NCBI GenBank assembly: GCA_031420415.1
Contig: JANOMT010000049.1
Coordinates: 1-64,000, forward strand
Source of the DNA: JANYGA01 sp031420415
GTDB lineage: Bacteria > Vulcanimicrobiota > Vulcanimicrobiia > Vulcanimicrobiales > Vulcanimicrobiaceae
Direction: 5' to 3'
DNA length: 64,000 nt
The stretch's first letter is position 1. The number at the start of each line of letters is the position of its first letter. Positions 34,653-43,120 of the stretch are shown one piece after another. The notes beneath the pieces are model-generated. The model searched no databases and was not told the DNA's origin. It worked only from the letters and a program-made list of their open reading frames with translations. A program made the translations under genes and the position numbers.

Positions 34653-34658
34653 TCGTGT

Positions 34659-34702
34659 CTTCGCAATTTCTTCATAGAGCCACGACTCTCGAAGCTTAGG
34701 CT
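34659..34702 (+). promoter_or_regulatory. Island-type promoter of AI-2E gene, leaderless
   Basis: CTTCGCA (34659-34665) and CTTCATA (34670-34676) start 11 bases apart. Then come 20 bases and TAGGCT (34697-34702), with GTG 34710 seven bases further, so the start codon is about at the expected transcription start. Confidence 0.65.
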
Positions 34703-34709
34703 AGCTGAT

Positions 34710-35792
34710 GTGAACAACGTCGTGCACGCAAGAACCGACGCGATCAAAGCGGTGTGGCTCGCTTTTGGGTTGCTCGTGGCGGCGGTCATCATCTTTACAC
34801 TCCACGACATCTTGCTCGTATTCTTCGCAGCCGCGATTTTCGCAGTACCGTTGCGCGCGGGTGCCGTCGCCATAAGCCGCTCGTTACGGGCGCCGGTTGC
34901 GGTCGGACTTATGGCCGTTATCGTCGGGAGCATCGCGATCGTGGCTGCCATTCTCTTGCTCTGGGAATTGCTGATCGCAGCACAAGTCCGGCAATTACTC
35001 GTCGCACTCCCCGGTGCCGCGCAAACCGTGGTTCGCATCGCGCAGAACGAACCATGGGCTTCGCGGATCGCCGCAACGGTACCCGACCCAGGCGTCCTGC
35101 TTACGGGCGCGGGCGGGATGGTCGGCGTTTTGCGAGGTTTTGCCGGGGGCACCTTCGCGACACTCATCGACGTTGCGATTCTCATTTTTGCCGCCGTCTG
35201 CTTCGCCGCCGAGCCGCGTACCTACATCGATGGCTTTCTCCGTCTCATCGCTCCGTCAAAGCGTGCACGCGTCGACGGAGCGCTAAGCGAAGCCGCTGGA
35301 ACGATCGCGCTCTGGTTGCGGGCTCGGGCGATCTCGATGATAACGGTCGGCGCGCTCGTCGGCATCGGACTCCGTCTTGCCGGAATGCCGGATGCCGCCG
35401 CGCTCGGTATCCTGGCCGCGATCTTCGCCTTCGTTCCCAATGTCGGCGCGATCGCGGCGGCGCTCCCGACGCTCTTGCTCGCACTCCCGTTTGGCTGGCA
35501 ACGCGTTCTCGTCGTCATCGCGCTCTATTGGCTCGCGCACACGATCGACGACTTCATCGTGATCCCGATCGCCGAACGCCGCGTCGTCAACCTACCGCCC
35601 GCGCTCACGATTGCGGCGCAGGTCGTGCTCGGCCTCACCGGCGGCGTCCTCGGGATCATGCTCGCAGCGCCGTTCGTGGCAGTCGCAACCGTGCTGTTAC
35701 GCAGGCTCGTGGTGGAAGACATCGTCGAAGCCGAGCACCTCGCCATCGATAGCCCGCCGGGTATCCTAGCGCATCCCCTTCCGCTTCGATGA
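34710..35792 (+). CDS. AI-2E family transporter (PerM-like membrane protein)
   Basis: A 360-residue integral membrane protein of the AI-2E family. Two N-terminal helices (AVWLAFGLLVAAVIIFTLHDILLVFFAAAIFAVPL region) are followed by an amphipathic domain, then C-terminal helices with the signature LGILAAIFAFVPNVGAIAAALP and HTIDDFIVIPIAERRVVNLPP. Members include exporters and Na+/H+ exchangers; the substrate here is unknown. GTG 34710 has no ribosome site and lies seven bases after a -10-like hexamer, predicting a leaderless mRNA with its own promoter. Confidence 0.9.
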   Translation: MNNVVHARTDAIKAVWLAFGLLVAAVIIFTLHDILLVFFAAAIFAVPLRAGAVAISRSLRAPVAVGLMAVIVGSIAIVAAILLLWELLIAAQVRQLLVALPGAAQTVVRIAQNEPWASRIAATVPDPGVLLTGAGGMVGVLRGFAGGTFATLIDVAILIFAAVCFAAEPRTYIDGFLRLIAPSKRARVDGALSEAAGTIALWLRARAISMITVGALVGIGLRLAGMPDAAALGILAAIFAFVPNVGAIAAALPTLLLALPFGWQRVLVVIALYWLAHTIDDFIVIPIAERRVVNLPPALTIAAQVVLGLTGGVLGIMLAAPFVAVATVLLRRLVVEDIVEAEHLAIDSPPGILAHPLPLR

Positions 35793-35861
35793 AAGGTACA
35801 TCGATGCAGCAAACCCGATCGTCGCCGTGCATATGACGGCTCAGCTCGATGTCACGCACCG

Positions 35862-37283
35862 ATGAAGCGTCACGACTTTCTTACGTCGATCGGCGCGACA
35901 ACGGTCGCGGGTGCGGCGGCCGCAACGCCTGCGACGGCGATCGGCGGCCGCGCGGATTTCACCGTGCGAATCGTACCCGCATCGATCGAGGTTTCCCCAG
36001 GACACACCGTTCGAACGACGACGTACGGTGGCGTGGTTCCCGGCCCGACCTTGCGCATGCGTGAAGGCGTTCCGGTGACGATCGACGCGTACAACGAGAC
36101 CGATCGAACCGACGTCATCCATTGGCACGGTCAAATCGTTCCGCCGAGCGTCGACGGCGTGATCGAACTCGGAACGCCCGCCATCCCCGCGCGTGGGCAT
36201 CGGCGCTATCACTTCGTTCCAAAGCCGCGCGGCACGCGCTGGTATCACACCCATCTAGCACCGGGCGGGCATCCCGACCGCGGCGGCTTCAATGGCCAAT
36301 TCGGCTTCGTCATCATCGAGCCGCGCGAGGACCCCGCTCGCTACGATCGTGAAGTGCTGCTCGCGCTACACGAATGGGAGGCGCGCTTCGTCGACGGTCA
36401 AGTTCACGATCATTCTCCTTCGCCATCACTTGCACGACCAGTAATGGATATGGGTAGCGGAATGATGGGCGGCGACGGCGGCACCATGCGGGAAGCCAAT
36501 TACGGCGTTTTCAGCGTGAATGGGCGCGCGCTTGGCCACGGCGACCCGATACGTGTGCGCGCGGGTGAGCGCGTTCTTTTCCGCATCCTCAATGCAAGTG
36601 CGACATTGACGCATCGACTTGCGCTCCCGGGACATCGTTTTACGGTCGTCGCGCTCGACGGCAACCCCGTACCGACACCGCGTACCGTCGATGCCATCGA
36701 GTTGGGCGTCGCGGAGCGCGTCGATGCGATCGTTGAAATGAACACGCCTGGCGTGTGGATTCTCGGCAGTACCGATCCAACGTGGCGCTCGCACGGGCTC
36801 GGTACCGTTATCGAATACGCAAAGCATCGAGGCCGACCGGTGTGGCACGATCCCACGGCGCTCTCACCGTGGAACTACGCAAGCTTCGGAGTACCATCCC
36901 GTCGGCCCGAAGTTGATGGCCGCTTCGAGCTCGTGTTGCGCCAAGCGACGGGAACGCAAAATATTTGGACGATCAATGGACAGTCATATCCGAAAACCAC
37001 GCCGTTGACCGTCGAGCGCGGCAAGCGTTACCGAATTGCTTTTAGCAATATGAGCATGATGGAGCATCCGATGCACGTTCACGGTCACGTCTTCGAGCTG
37101 GCCTCGGTCGATGGCGTATCCACGAGCGGCGTACGAAAAGACACGATCGTCGTGCGCCCGATGATGGGGCGCGCAGAGATCGATCTCGTCGCCGAAAACC
37201 CTGGAACGTTTCTCATTCACTGCCATAACGAATTGCACATGGATGGCGGCTTGATGACGACACTCGCCTACCGATATACGTGA
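35862..37283 (+). CDS. Multicopper oxidase
   Basis: This 473-residue protein begins with an export-type N-terminus (MKRHDFLTSIGATTVAG), resembling a Tat leader but with KR instead of RR. The trinuclear copper ligands are HWHG (His87, His89), WYHTH (His129, His131), HPMHVHGH and HCH (His453-Cys454-His455). The type-1 axial position five residues after His459 aligns with Leu464 rather than the usual Met, as in high-potential laccases; Met465 follows immediately. It would oxidise Cu(I), phenols or metal ions in the periplasm. A Met/Gly insertion (MDMGSGMMGGDGGTM) near 190-205 suggests copper binding. Confidence 0.92.
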   Translation: MKRHDFLTSIGATTVAGAAAATPATAIGGRADFTVRIVPASIEVSPGHTVRTTTYGGVVPGPTLRMREGVPVTIDAYNETDRTDVIHWHGQIVPPSVDGVIELGTPAIPARGHRRYHFVPKPRGTRWYHTHLAPGGHPDRGGFNGQFGFVIIEPREDPARYDREVLLALHEWEARFVDGQVHDHSPSPSLARPVMDMGSGMMGGDGGTMREANYGVFSVNGRALGHGDPIRVRAGERVLFRILNASATLTHRLALPGHRFTVVALDGNPVPTPRTVDAIELGVAERVDAIVEMNTPGVWILGSTDPTWRSHGLGTVIEYAKHRGRPVWHDPTALSPWNYASFGVPSRRPEVDGRFELVLRQATGTQNIWTINGQSYPKTTPLTVERGKRYRIAFSNMSMMEHPMHVHGHVFELASVDGVSTSGVRKDTIVVRPMMGRAEIDLVAENPGTFLIHCHNELHMDGGLMTTLAYRYT

Positions 37284-37349
37284 CGGGGCATCGGACCTTA
37301 CCATCGATTGCAACGTATGCTCCGATAAAGAGCAGATTGGAACGCTATC

Positions 37350-37709
37350 ATGCAGCAAATTTCTACGAGAACCACATCTCTTTCCGTGACACGTCTCAAC
37401 CCATTGGCCTTGGCCTTCGGCTTTGGTGTCGCAGGCGTCGTCGAAATCTTACTGTTCGGCGCGGTAATGGGTGCGATGTCGGGCATGATGGGCGGCAACG
37501 GCGGTGGTTGGATGCATGGCTCCGGTAGCGGTGGAATGATGGGCGGCGGTTGGATGATGGGCGGTGGGCCTGGGTACGGCGGAGGTTCCACGATCGGTGG
37601 CGGCATTGGCTTCTTCGTGTACGCGCTAATCTGGGGCTTCGTCGGCAGCGCGGTCGCGGGCGGCATCGCAGCGTTGGTCTACAACGCCGTCATAGAGCGA
37701 AACGCATGA
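37350..37709 (+). CDS. Two-helix membrane protein with Met/Gly-rich loop
   Basis: A 119-residue protein with two membrane helices (LALAFGFGVAGVVEILLFGAVMG and GIGFFVYALIWGFVGSAVAGGIAALVY) joined by a Gly/Met/Trp-rich loop (MMGGNGGGWMHGSGSGGMM...). The loop resembles those of small copper-stress membrane proteins. It lies 66 bases after the multicopper oxidase on the same strand; copper binding is inferred from the methionines and context. No named family is recognised. Confidence 0.6.
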   Translation: MQQISTRTTSLSVTRLNPLALAFGFGVAGVVEILLFGAVMGAMSGMMGGNGGGWMHGSGSGGMMGGGWMMGGGPGYGGGSTIGGGIGFFVYALIWGFVGSAVAGGIAALVYNAVIERNA

Positions 37710-37828
37710 GGGTCCAACACTCGCCTCGGAAGCACGCTAGCGACGACCACGTCTTCGAACATCGCGTTCGAAGGCGTGCGATTTCTACTTCGTACGGACC
37801 GCATCGCGTTCGCCGATTACACGTCAAG

Positions 37829-37872
37829 TTTCTCATCTTCTTCACGAGACATGCCAACCCTAACGCTACGCT
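37829..37872 (+). promoter_or_regulatory. Island-type promoter upstream of single-domain Usp
   Basis: TTTCTCA (37829-37835) and CTTCACG (37840-37846) start 11 bases apart. Twenty bases later comes TACGCT (37867-37872), then seven bases and a GTG (37880) that opens a 12-codon frame. Confidence 0.55.
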
Positions 37873-37879
37873 CGATTTC

Positions 37880-37918
37880 GTGATACTTTTCGATCAATCG
37901 ACCTTCCCGGCGGCTTAA
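37880..37918 (+). CDS. Possible 12-residue leaderless leader ORF
   Basis: GTG 37880 sits at the predicted transcription start and reads V-I-L-F-D-Q-S-T-F-P-A-A before TAA 37916-37918. It is in frame with the Usp start at 37922, one codon after the stop. It could be a leader from which ribosomes restart, or a coincidence. Confidence 0.3.
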   Translation: MILFDQSTFPAA

Positions 37919-37921
37919 AAC

Positions 37922-38383
37922 ATGTCAATGTTTTCGCGAGTATTGGTTGCGGTAGACGGCGGCGAGCTTACCGAGAGGGTCATGACGTACGCACTCGGGC
38001 TCTCCGATCACCCCGATCTCCACTTCATATGCGCCGTCGATCCCGAGCACTTCTTCAGCGATGCCACGGAGGTCGTGTTCGATGCGGTCGGCGAGCACGC
38101 TGCTGCCATCGAAAGTGCCCAACGGCTCGTCGATCGATGCGTCGCGAGTGCGACGAAAGCGGGATCCAGCGCCACAGGCCACGTCGTGAAGCAGTCGCCG
38201 GCGGAGGCAATCTTGGATACGGCAAAATTGGTTGGCGCCGATCTCATCGTGATGGCGACGCATGGTCGGAACGGTCTTATCCGCGCGGTCCTGGGCAGCG
38301 TAGCAGAGACCGTTGCGCGGCAAGCCGACGTCGGCGTGCTCCTGGTTCCGAGTCATTTGGCGGCCTTCGCAACCTCTTCATAA
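37922..38383 (+). CDS. Universal stress protein, single UspA domain
   Basis: A 153-residue Usp: strand 1 RVLVAVDGGELTERVM, and ATP loop MATHGRNGLIRAVLGSVAET (G-x2-G-x9-G-S). Two such single-domain genes lie in tandem here, while the other Usp genes of the island are double-domain. The start ATG follows a short in-frame leader that ends at TAA 37918. The 212 bases upstream hold the shared promoter pattern and nothing else recognisable. Confidence 0.92.
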   Translation: MSMFSRVLVAVDGGELTERVMTYALGLSDHPDLHFICAVDPEHFFSDATEVVFDAVGEHAAAIESAQRLVDRCVASATKAGSSATGHVVKQSPAEAILDTAKLVGADLIVMATHGRNGLIRAVLGSVAETVARQADVGVLLVPSHLAAFATSS

Positions 38384-38408
38384 GGCCGCCACCCTCGAAG
38401 CGTAGAGT
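38365..38408 (+). promoter_or_regulatory. Island-type promoter of Usp-FtsH operon, leaderless
   Basis: CTTCGCA (38365-38371) and CTTCATA (38376-38382) start 11 bases apart. Then come 20 bases and TAGAGT (38403-38408), with GTG 38416 seven bases further. Layout and much of the spacer match the AI-2E promoter closely. The first box lies inside the upstream Usp coding end. Confidence 0.65.
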
Positions 38409-38415
38409 ACATCAT

Positions 38416-38916
38416 GTGAGAACCTTTCATCATATTCTCGTCCCTGTCGATGATTCGGAGCACGCCGAAAAAGCTGCAGATTTTGCGATCGGGTTCGCCG
38501 CGACACAATCGCGGTTAACGTTCGTATACGCCGTAGACGTCAAGCGAATTTATGGTCTTGCCGCTCAAACGCCGTTCATGGACCCGACGTCCTCGATCGA
38601 GGCAAGCAGAGAAAAAGCGCACCGAACCGTCGCTCGTTTTATTGAGAAAGCGAAAGAAATAAACGTAGCAGCGACCGGTATCGTCGTCGATGGCGAGCCG
38701 GTCGCAGCCGTACTCAAAATAGCCGACGACGCGAAAGCCGATCTTCTTATTTTGACGACGCACGGACGTAGCGGTATCGCGCGCTTATGGATGGGTAGCG
38801 TTTCCGAAGGGATTATACGCCAGGCACGATTACCGGTGCTTATCGCGCCGTCGGCTCCGAGTGTCGAACACGCAGACGAGCCACCGCACCGAATACTTTT
38901 CAGTGATATGAAATGA
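38416..38916 (+). CDS. Universal stress protein, single UspA domain
   Basis: A 166-residue Usp from GTG 38416: HHILVPVDDSEHAEKAADF, an Asp/Glu-rich middle, and loop TTHGRSGIARLWMGSVSEGI (G-x2-G-x9-G-S). There is no ribosome site; the GTG is placed at the predicted transcription start, so the mRNA is probably leaderless. Its end overlaps the next gene (ATGA), and FtsH and the PAS-phosphatase follow closely, forming one operon. Confidence 0.9.
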   Translation: MRTFHHILVPVDDSEHAEKAADFAIGFAATQSRLTFVYAVDVKRIYGLAAQTPFMDPTSSIEASREKAHRTVARFIEKAKEINVAATGIVVDGEPVAAVLKIADDAKADLLILTTHGRSGIARLWMGSVSEGIIRQARLPVLIAPSAPSVEHADEPPHRILFSDMK

Positions 38917-39356
38917 CGACGACGTTTGCGAGCAGTGAAGTACGGTGCCCATTTCCTGTGGTGATGGAACGCGTCGCGCACTATCTCGAAGATCAAAGCG
39001 GCAAGATCGCGCTCGTGTTATCGTTGCGCTCGATCGGGTTTCCGTCTTTGTTACAGCTGCGCGGTGACGCCACGATGCGATTCGTCGTGACGCGGGACGC
39101 CACGGATCGAGCGCGACGCCACGATGCCATCGCCATTTCTTTGCGACCCTTCGGCATAGGCGTATTTCCCGTCTTCACCGGCCTCATTACCGCTCGTCCC
39201 TTGAACGATCATGCGATGTTACAAATCGACGGTCAGTATTATCCGCCATTCCGTTGGCTCGGCGCTCTCTTCGACGCGATCATCGGGAGACGGATGGCAT
39301 CCGCGACCGCGCAATTCTTCATCGATGACATTCGGCAATACGTCCAGCCGTACTGA
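38913..39356 (+). CDS. Uncharacterised protein, paralogue of the 42.5-kb gene
   Basis: A 147-residue protein with alternating beta strands (IALVLSLRSI, LQLRGDATMRFVVT) and a C-terminal block FPVFTGLI...YYPPFRWLGALFDAIIGRRMASATA followed by a helix. The same block pattern (FP-x-F-x-G-x-I ... Y-x-PP-x4-G-x-LFDA-x2-G-x3-A-x2-TA) occurs in the gene at 42529-43041, so the two are homologous. The shape suggests a START/SRPBCC-like ligand-binding fold; the family is not recognised. Coupled to the upstream Usp by ATGA and to FtsH four bases downstream. Confidence 0.7.
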   Translation: MTTTFASSEVRCPFPVVMERVAHYLEDQSGKIALVLSLRSIGFPSLLQLRGDATMRFVVTRDATDRARRHDAIAISLRPFGIGVFPVFTGLITARPLNDHAMLQIDGQYYPPFRWLGALFDAIIGRRMASATAQFFIDDIRQYVQPY

Positions 39357-39360
39357 TGGT

Positions 39361-41259
39361 ATGATCGAACGGAACCGCGTTGCCGAGCCACCGCAAAACG
39401 ACACGAGCGCAAAGCGCGGGCGCGGTACGTGGTGGGTGATTCTGGCGGCGCTCGTGATCTGGAACGTTCTTGCCTTCTGGCCGCGGCCGTCCGAGCAACT
39501 ATGGCTTCCGTACTCGACCTTTCTCGCGCAAGCGCAAGCCGGAAATATCGGCACGGTCAGTATTTCGGGCGACCACATGACCGGCACGTTCGTGAAACCA
39601 ATCCGGAATCCCGACGCGAAACCGCCGACATCGGGGCCACGATTCGACGCGTTCGCCTCAACGTTTCCCGCGACGCTTGGCGATCCGACGCTCTTACCGC
39701 TCCTCGCCGTACATCACGTTCGACTCGACGCGACGAGTGCGACGAAGCCATGGTTCGTAAGCTGGTTGCCGTCGCTACTTCTTATCGCGTTTTTCGTCTG
39801 GATGGCGAGCACCGCATCGCGAGGTATGCCAGGGATGTTCGGCCGCTTCGGCAGCGCGAACGCAAAACGATACGGAAGTAAAACTCTACCGGTCACTTTC
39901 GACGACGTCGCGGCCGCGGAAGAAGCGAAGGCCGATCTTGAAGAGGAAGTCGACTTCTTGCGGCATCCGGAAAAATATCGTTTACTCGGCGCGCGTATTC
40001 CCAGAGGCGTGTTGCTCGTCGGCGCGCCCGGGACCGGGAAGACGTTGCTCGCGCGCGCGGTCGCTGGAGAGGCCGGAGTGCCGTTTCTCAGCCTCAACGC
40101 TTCCGAGTTCGTCGAGATGTTCGTCGGCGTCGGAGCGAGCCGCGTGCGCGATCTGTTCCGCCAGGCACGTGACGTCGCGCCTGCGATCGTGTTCATCGAC
40201 GAAATCGATGCCGTCGGCCGGCGACGTGGAGCTGGAATCGGCACGACCAACGACGAGCGCGAACAAACGTTGACCCAACTTTTGAGCGAGCTCGATGGGT
40301 TCGACGAGCACCTCAACGTGATCGTCTTGGCCGCGACGAATCGCCCCGACGTGCTCGATCCCGCATTGCTGCGTCCAGGCCGCTTCGATCGGCAAGTCGT
40401 CGTCGATCTTCCCGACCGCGCGGGACGCGAGGCGATCTTGCGCATCCATGCACGCAAGCTCCCGCTCGGGCCGGATGTCGACCTGACGGCGCTTGCCGCA
40501 ACGACGATCGGGCTCAGCGGCGCGGACCTTGCGAACCTTTGCAATGAAGCCGCAGTGCGCGCGGCGCGGCAGGATCGTGCGCTCGTCACGATGCCCGACT
40601 TCGACGACGCACACGATAAGCTGCGGCTCGGAGCGACGCATCCACGACTTAGCGATGCGATGGAGCGTCGCACGGTTGCGATTCACGAAACCGGTCACGC
40701 CGTTGCAGCCTGGCTTACACCGGGGGCCGACCCGGTCCGCAAGGTCACGATCGTTCCGCGTGGACACGCACTCGGTACGACCCAGCAACTCCCGGCAAGC
40801 GAACGCCGCAATCTTTCCGCGTCGTACCTCCGTGCGCAACTCGTCGTACTGCTTGGCGGACGTACCGCCGAAGAACTCGTCTTCGACGACACGACAACCG
40901 GTGCTCAGAGCGATCTGGTCGAGGCGACCCGTGTCGCACGACAGATGGTGACATGCTGGGGGATGGGCGAACTCGGTCTCGAGTCGTTCGAAAGCGAAGA
41001 TTCGCAGCCGTTCCTCGGCTACGAGATGGCCAAGGAACACCGCGATTACAGCGAAGCGACCGCCGCTCGCATCGACCGCGACGTAGAGCGCCTGCTCGAC
41101 GAAGCGCACGTGCGGGTGCGTGCGCTCCTATCGGGCGCTCGCGACCGAATCGATGCGCTCGCGGAAACGTTGCTGCGCGACGAGACGGTCGGTCCCGAGG
41201 AGCTGGAACGGCTTCTCGGATCGCGCGATTCCGCGAGCTCTCCAATCCTCGTGACGTAA
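39361..41259 (+). CDS. ftsH: FtsH-family AAA+ zinc metalloprotease
   Basis: Start set at ATG 39361, four bases after the upstream stop; 632 residues. Two N-terminal membrane helices (WWVILAALVIWNVLAFW and SLLLIAFFVWMAS) flank a periplasmic loop of about 110 residues. The AAA domain has Walker A GAPGTGKT (221-228), Walker B IVFIDEIDAVG and a second region of homology (ATNRPDVLDPALLRPGRFD). The protease site is HETGH (His442, Glu443, His446). It degrades membrane and regulatory proteins. As a copy placed among Usp and stress genes, it is probably a stress-specific paralogue of the housekeeping FtsH. Confidence 0.95.
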   Translation: MIERNRVAEPPQNDTSAKRGRGTWWVILAALVIWNVLAFWPRPSEQLWLPYSTFLAQAQAGNIGTVSISGDHMTGTFVKPIRNPDAKPPTSGPRFDAFASTFPATLGDPTLLPLLAVHHVRLDATSATKPWFVSWLPSLLLIAFFVWMASTASRGMPGMFGRFGSANAKRYGSKTLPVTFDDVAAAEEAKADLEEEVDFLRHPEKYRLLGARIPRGVLLVGAPGTGKTLLARAVAGEAGVPFLSLNASEFVEMFVGVGASRVRDLFRQARDVAPAIVFIDEIDAVGRRRGAGIGTTNDEREQTLTQLLSELDGFDEHLNVIVLAATNRPDVLDPALLRPGRFDRQVVVDLPDRAGREAILRIHARKLPLGPDVDLTALAATTIGLSGADLANLCNEAAVRAARQDRALVTMPDFDDAHDKLRLGATHPRLSDAMERRTVAIHETGHAVAAWLTPGADPVRKVTIVPRGHALGTTQQLPASERRNLSASYLRAQLVVLLGGRTAEELVFDDTTTGAQSDLVEATRVARQMVTCWGMGELGLESFESEDSQPFLGYEMAKEHRDYSEATAARIDRDVERLLDEAHVRVRALLSGARDRIDALAETLLRDETVGPEELERLLGSRDSASSPILVT

Positions 41260-42402
41260 ATGTGGACGAGTATCGACTTCGAGAGTGACGCGGTTCGACT
41301 CGTCGTCGATGCGATGCCCGTCGCAATTATCGTTGCGGACGACGACGGCGGTATTCTGCTGGTGAACGCCCATGCGCAGCGGCTCTTCGGCTACGCGAGA
41401 AATGAACTGATCGGACGATCGATCGAGCAACTCGTCCCGGAACGGTTTCACGCGGCGCACCTTACGCTTCGCAGCGCTTTTGCATTTTCACCAGCGGAGC
41501 GACCCATGGGTGTGGGCCGCGAGCTTTACGGGTTGCGCAAAGACGGAACGGAATTTCCCGTCGACGTCGGGCTCAATCCCGTCGCGAGCGATTCGACAAC
41601 ACGAACGTTCGTGACGGTGAGCGACGCGACGGAACGCAAAGCGCTCGAACAACACCGATTGCGGAGCGTCATCGAGCTTCAGCGTCGGTTGAATCTCGAA
41701 AACGAACTGGAACGCGAGCATCATCTGACGAGAGCGATGCAGTCCGTTTTTCTGTCGCGGGCTTTCCCACGCGTCCCAGGCATCGCGTTCGATTCCCTGT
41801 ACCGGCCACCGACGGATGACGGGCCGATCGGAGGCGATTGGCACGACGCGTTCATGCTGCCGAACGGAATGATGGCGTTGACGATCGGTGATGTCACGGG
41901 GCACGGGCTCGAAGCCGCGCTCGTTATGATGAGCGTCCGAGAAACGCTACGTTCGATCGCGTTATCGACGGAGAAGTCACCCGCCGCCGTGCTGGAGGCA
42001 ACGAATCGCATCGTCGCAATGATGCCTGACATTATCACGACAGCAATCGTGAGTTATTATGACGCGTCACGCGGTCGTCTGACGCTTGCCGCAGCCGGAC
42101 ACCCAGCGCCGATACTCGTTCGGAATACCGTTGCCACGGTCCAGGACGTCCATGGGATACTCCTCGGCGCCGCGCCCAACTCCGCATTTACCGACGTGAC
42201 GATCGACTTATCGGCAGGCGACGTCATCGCTTTTTACACGGATGGGCTCATCGAGGGCGTTCACCGTGCGATCCAAGGAGAGGCGAGACTCCTCGAATCG
42301 CTATCGACGTATCGTTTCGACGGCTTGGACGCGCTCTTCGACCGAATGCTGATCGAGGGACAGCCCGATGACGCCACCCTCGTGCTCATGTGCAAGCAAT
42401 AA
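41260..42402 (+). CDS. PAS domain-PP2C (SpoIIE/RsbU-type) phosphatase
   Basis: The ATG immediately follows the ftsH stop. The 380-residue protein has a PAS domain (about 10-125; GILLVNAHAQRLFGYARNELIGRSIEQLVP), a short helical linker (QRRLNLENELEREHHLT) and a PP2C-type serine phosphatase domain with GGDWHDAF, IGDVTGHGLEAA and FYTDGLIEG metal-binding motifs. Such proteins dephosphorylate anti-anti-sigma factors in partner-switching systems. No partner gene is in the window, so its target is elsewhere. Its operon position makes it a candidate stress signalling output. Confidence 0.92.
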   Translation: MWTSIDFESDAVRLVVDAMPVAIIVADDDGGILLVNAHAQRLFGYARNELIGRSIEQLVPERFHAAHLTLRSAFAFSPAERPMGVGRELYGLRKDGTEFPVDVGLNPVASDSTTRTFVTVSDATERKALEQHRLRSVIELQRRLNLENELEREHHLTRAMQSVFLSRAFPRVPGIAFDSLYRPPTDDGPIGGDWHDAFMLPNGMMALTIGDVTGHGLEAALVMMSVRETLRSIALSTEKSPAAVLEATNRIVAMMPDIITTAIVSYYDASRGRLTLAAAGHPAPILVRNTVATVQDVHGILLGAAPNSAFTDVTIDLSAGDVIAFYTDGLIEGVHRAIQGEARLLESLSTYRFDGLDALFDRMLIEGQPDDATLVLMCKQ

Positions 42403-42419
42403 TCGCAACGTCCGTTTAT

Positions 42420-42463
42420 CTTCATGCAATCTTCGTAACCTTCTGACGGTCTCGTGCGATAAT
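42420..42463 (+). promoter_or_regulatory. Island-type promoter upstream of the second paralogue gene
   Basis: CTTCATG (42420-42426) and CTTCGTA (42431-42437) start 11 bases apart. Twenty bases later comes GATAAT (42458-42463), the best -10 of the set. An ATG at 42466 is too close to the -10 to be in the transcript, supporting the start at 42529. Confidence 0.6.
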
Positions 42464-42528
42464 CGATGCATTCCAGCGACTTCGCGTTGGCGATACTCAC
42501 TCGCATCACTACGAACGACGGTCATACG

Positions 42529-43041
42529 ATGTCACGACTCATCGCGCACGAGCACATGCAGATTCCCGCCGACGTTGCGGATGCGTATATCATCAAAAGC
42601 CTGACGGCGCTCGGATCCAATGGTGAACTAGGTTTGCCATTCCGATTACATTTGCGCATGCCGATGCGAGACTTCGGCCTAGCCGGAGGAGTCGCGATCG
42701 AAAAAGATGTCACCGCGTACGTTACGTATCACCTCGATGCAACGCATCGCAATCGAATCGTATCGATCGCCTGGCAAGCCGAAGACGGCGGTCCATTTCC
42801 GAATTTTAAAGGTACGATCGGGACGATCTGCGACGAGGGCGGGCCGGGCAGTATCATCGTGCTCGAAGGCGCGTACGAACCGCCGGGCGGCATCGCGGGC
42901 GAGCTTTTCGATGCGAGCGTCGGATTTTGGATCGCGCGCACGACGGCGCGCGATCTCGTAACACAACTGCGCGATGGCGCCGAGCAGGCATACAATCTGC
43001 GCGATGTCGATTCGGTACCAAAGCTCGTCACGACGTCATGA
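42529..43041 (+). CDS. Uncharacterised protein, paralogue of the 38.9-kb gene
   Basis: Start taken at ATG 42529 (MSRLIAHEHMQIPADVADAY), because the earlier ATG 42466 lies only two bases after a predicted -10 element; 170 residues. It is beta-rich, with VTYHLDATHRNRIVSIAWQAE and a C-terminal block FPNFKGTIGTI...GAYEPPGGIAGELFDASVG that aligns with the protein at 38913. A ligand-binding START-like fold is suggested by shape only. It has its own island-type promoter and follows the phosphatase gene. Confidence 0.65.
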   Translation: MSRLIAHEHMQIPADVADAYIIKSLTALGSNGELGLPFRLHLRMPMRDFGLAGGVAIEKDVTAYVTYHLDATHRNRIVSIAWQAEDGGPFPNFKGTIGTICDEGGPGSIIVLEGAYEPPGGIAGELFDASVGFWIARTTARDLVTQLRDGAEQAYNLRDVDSVPKLVTTS

Positions 43042-43120
43042 ACATCAAAGAATTAACGTGAAGTGACGCTGGCTTTTTTTAAAAGAGAAGCGCACAATGG
43101 ATTTAGAAAGGTGGTACACC

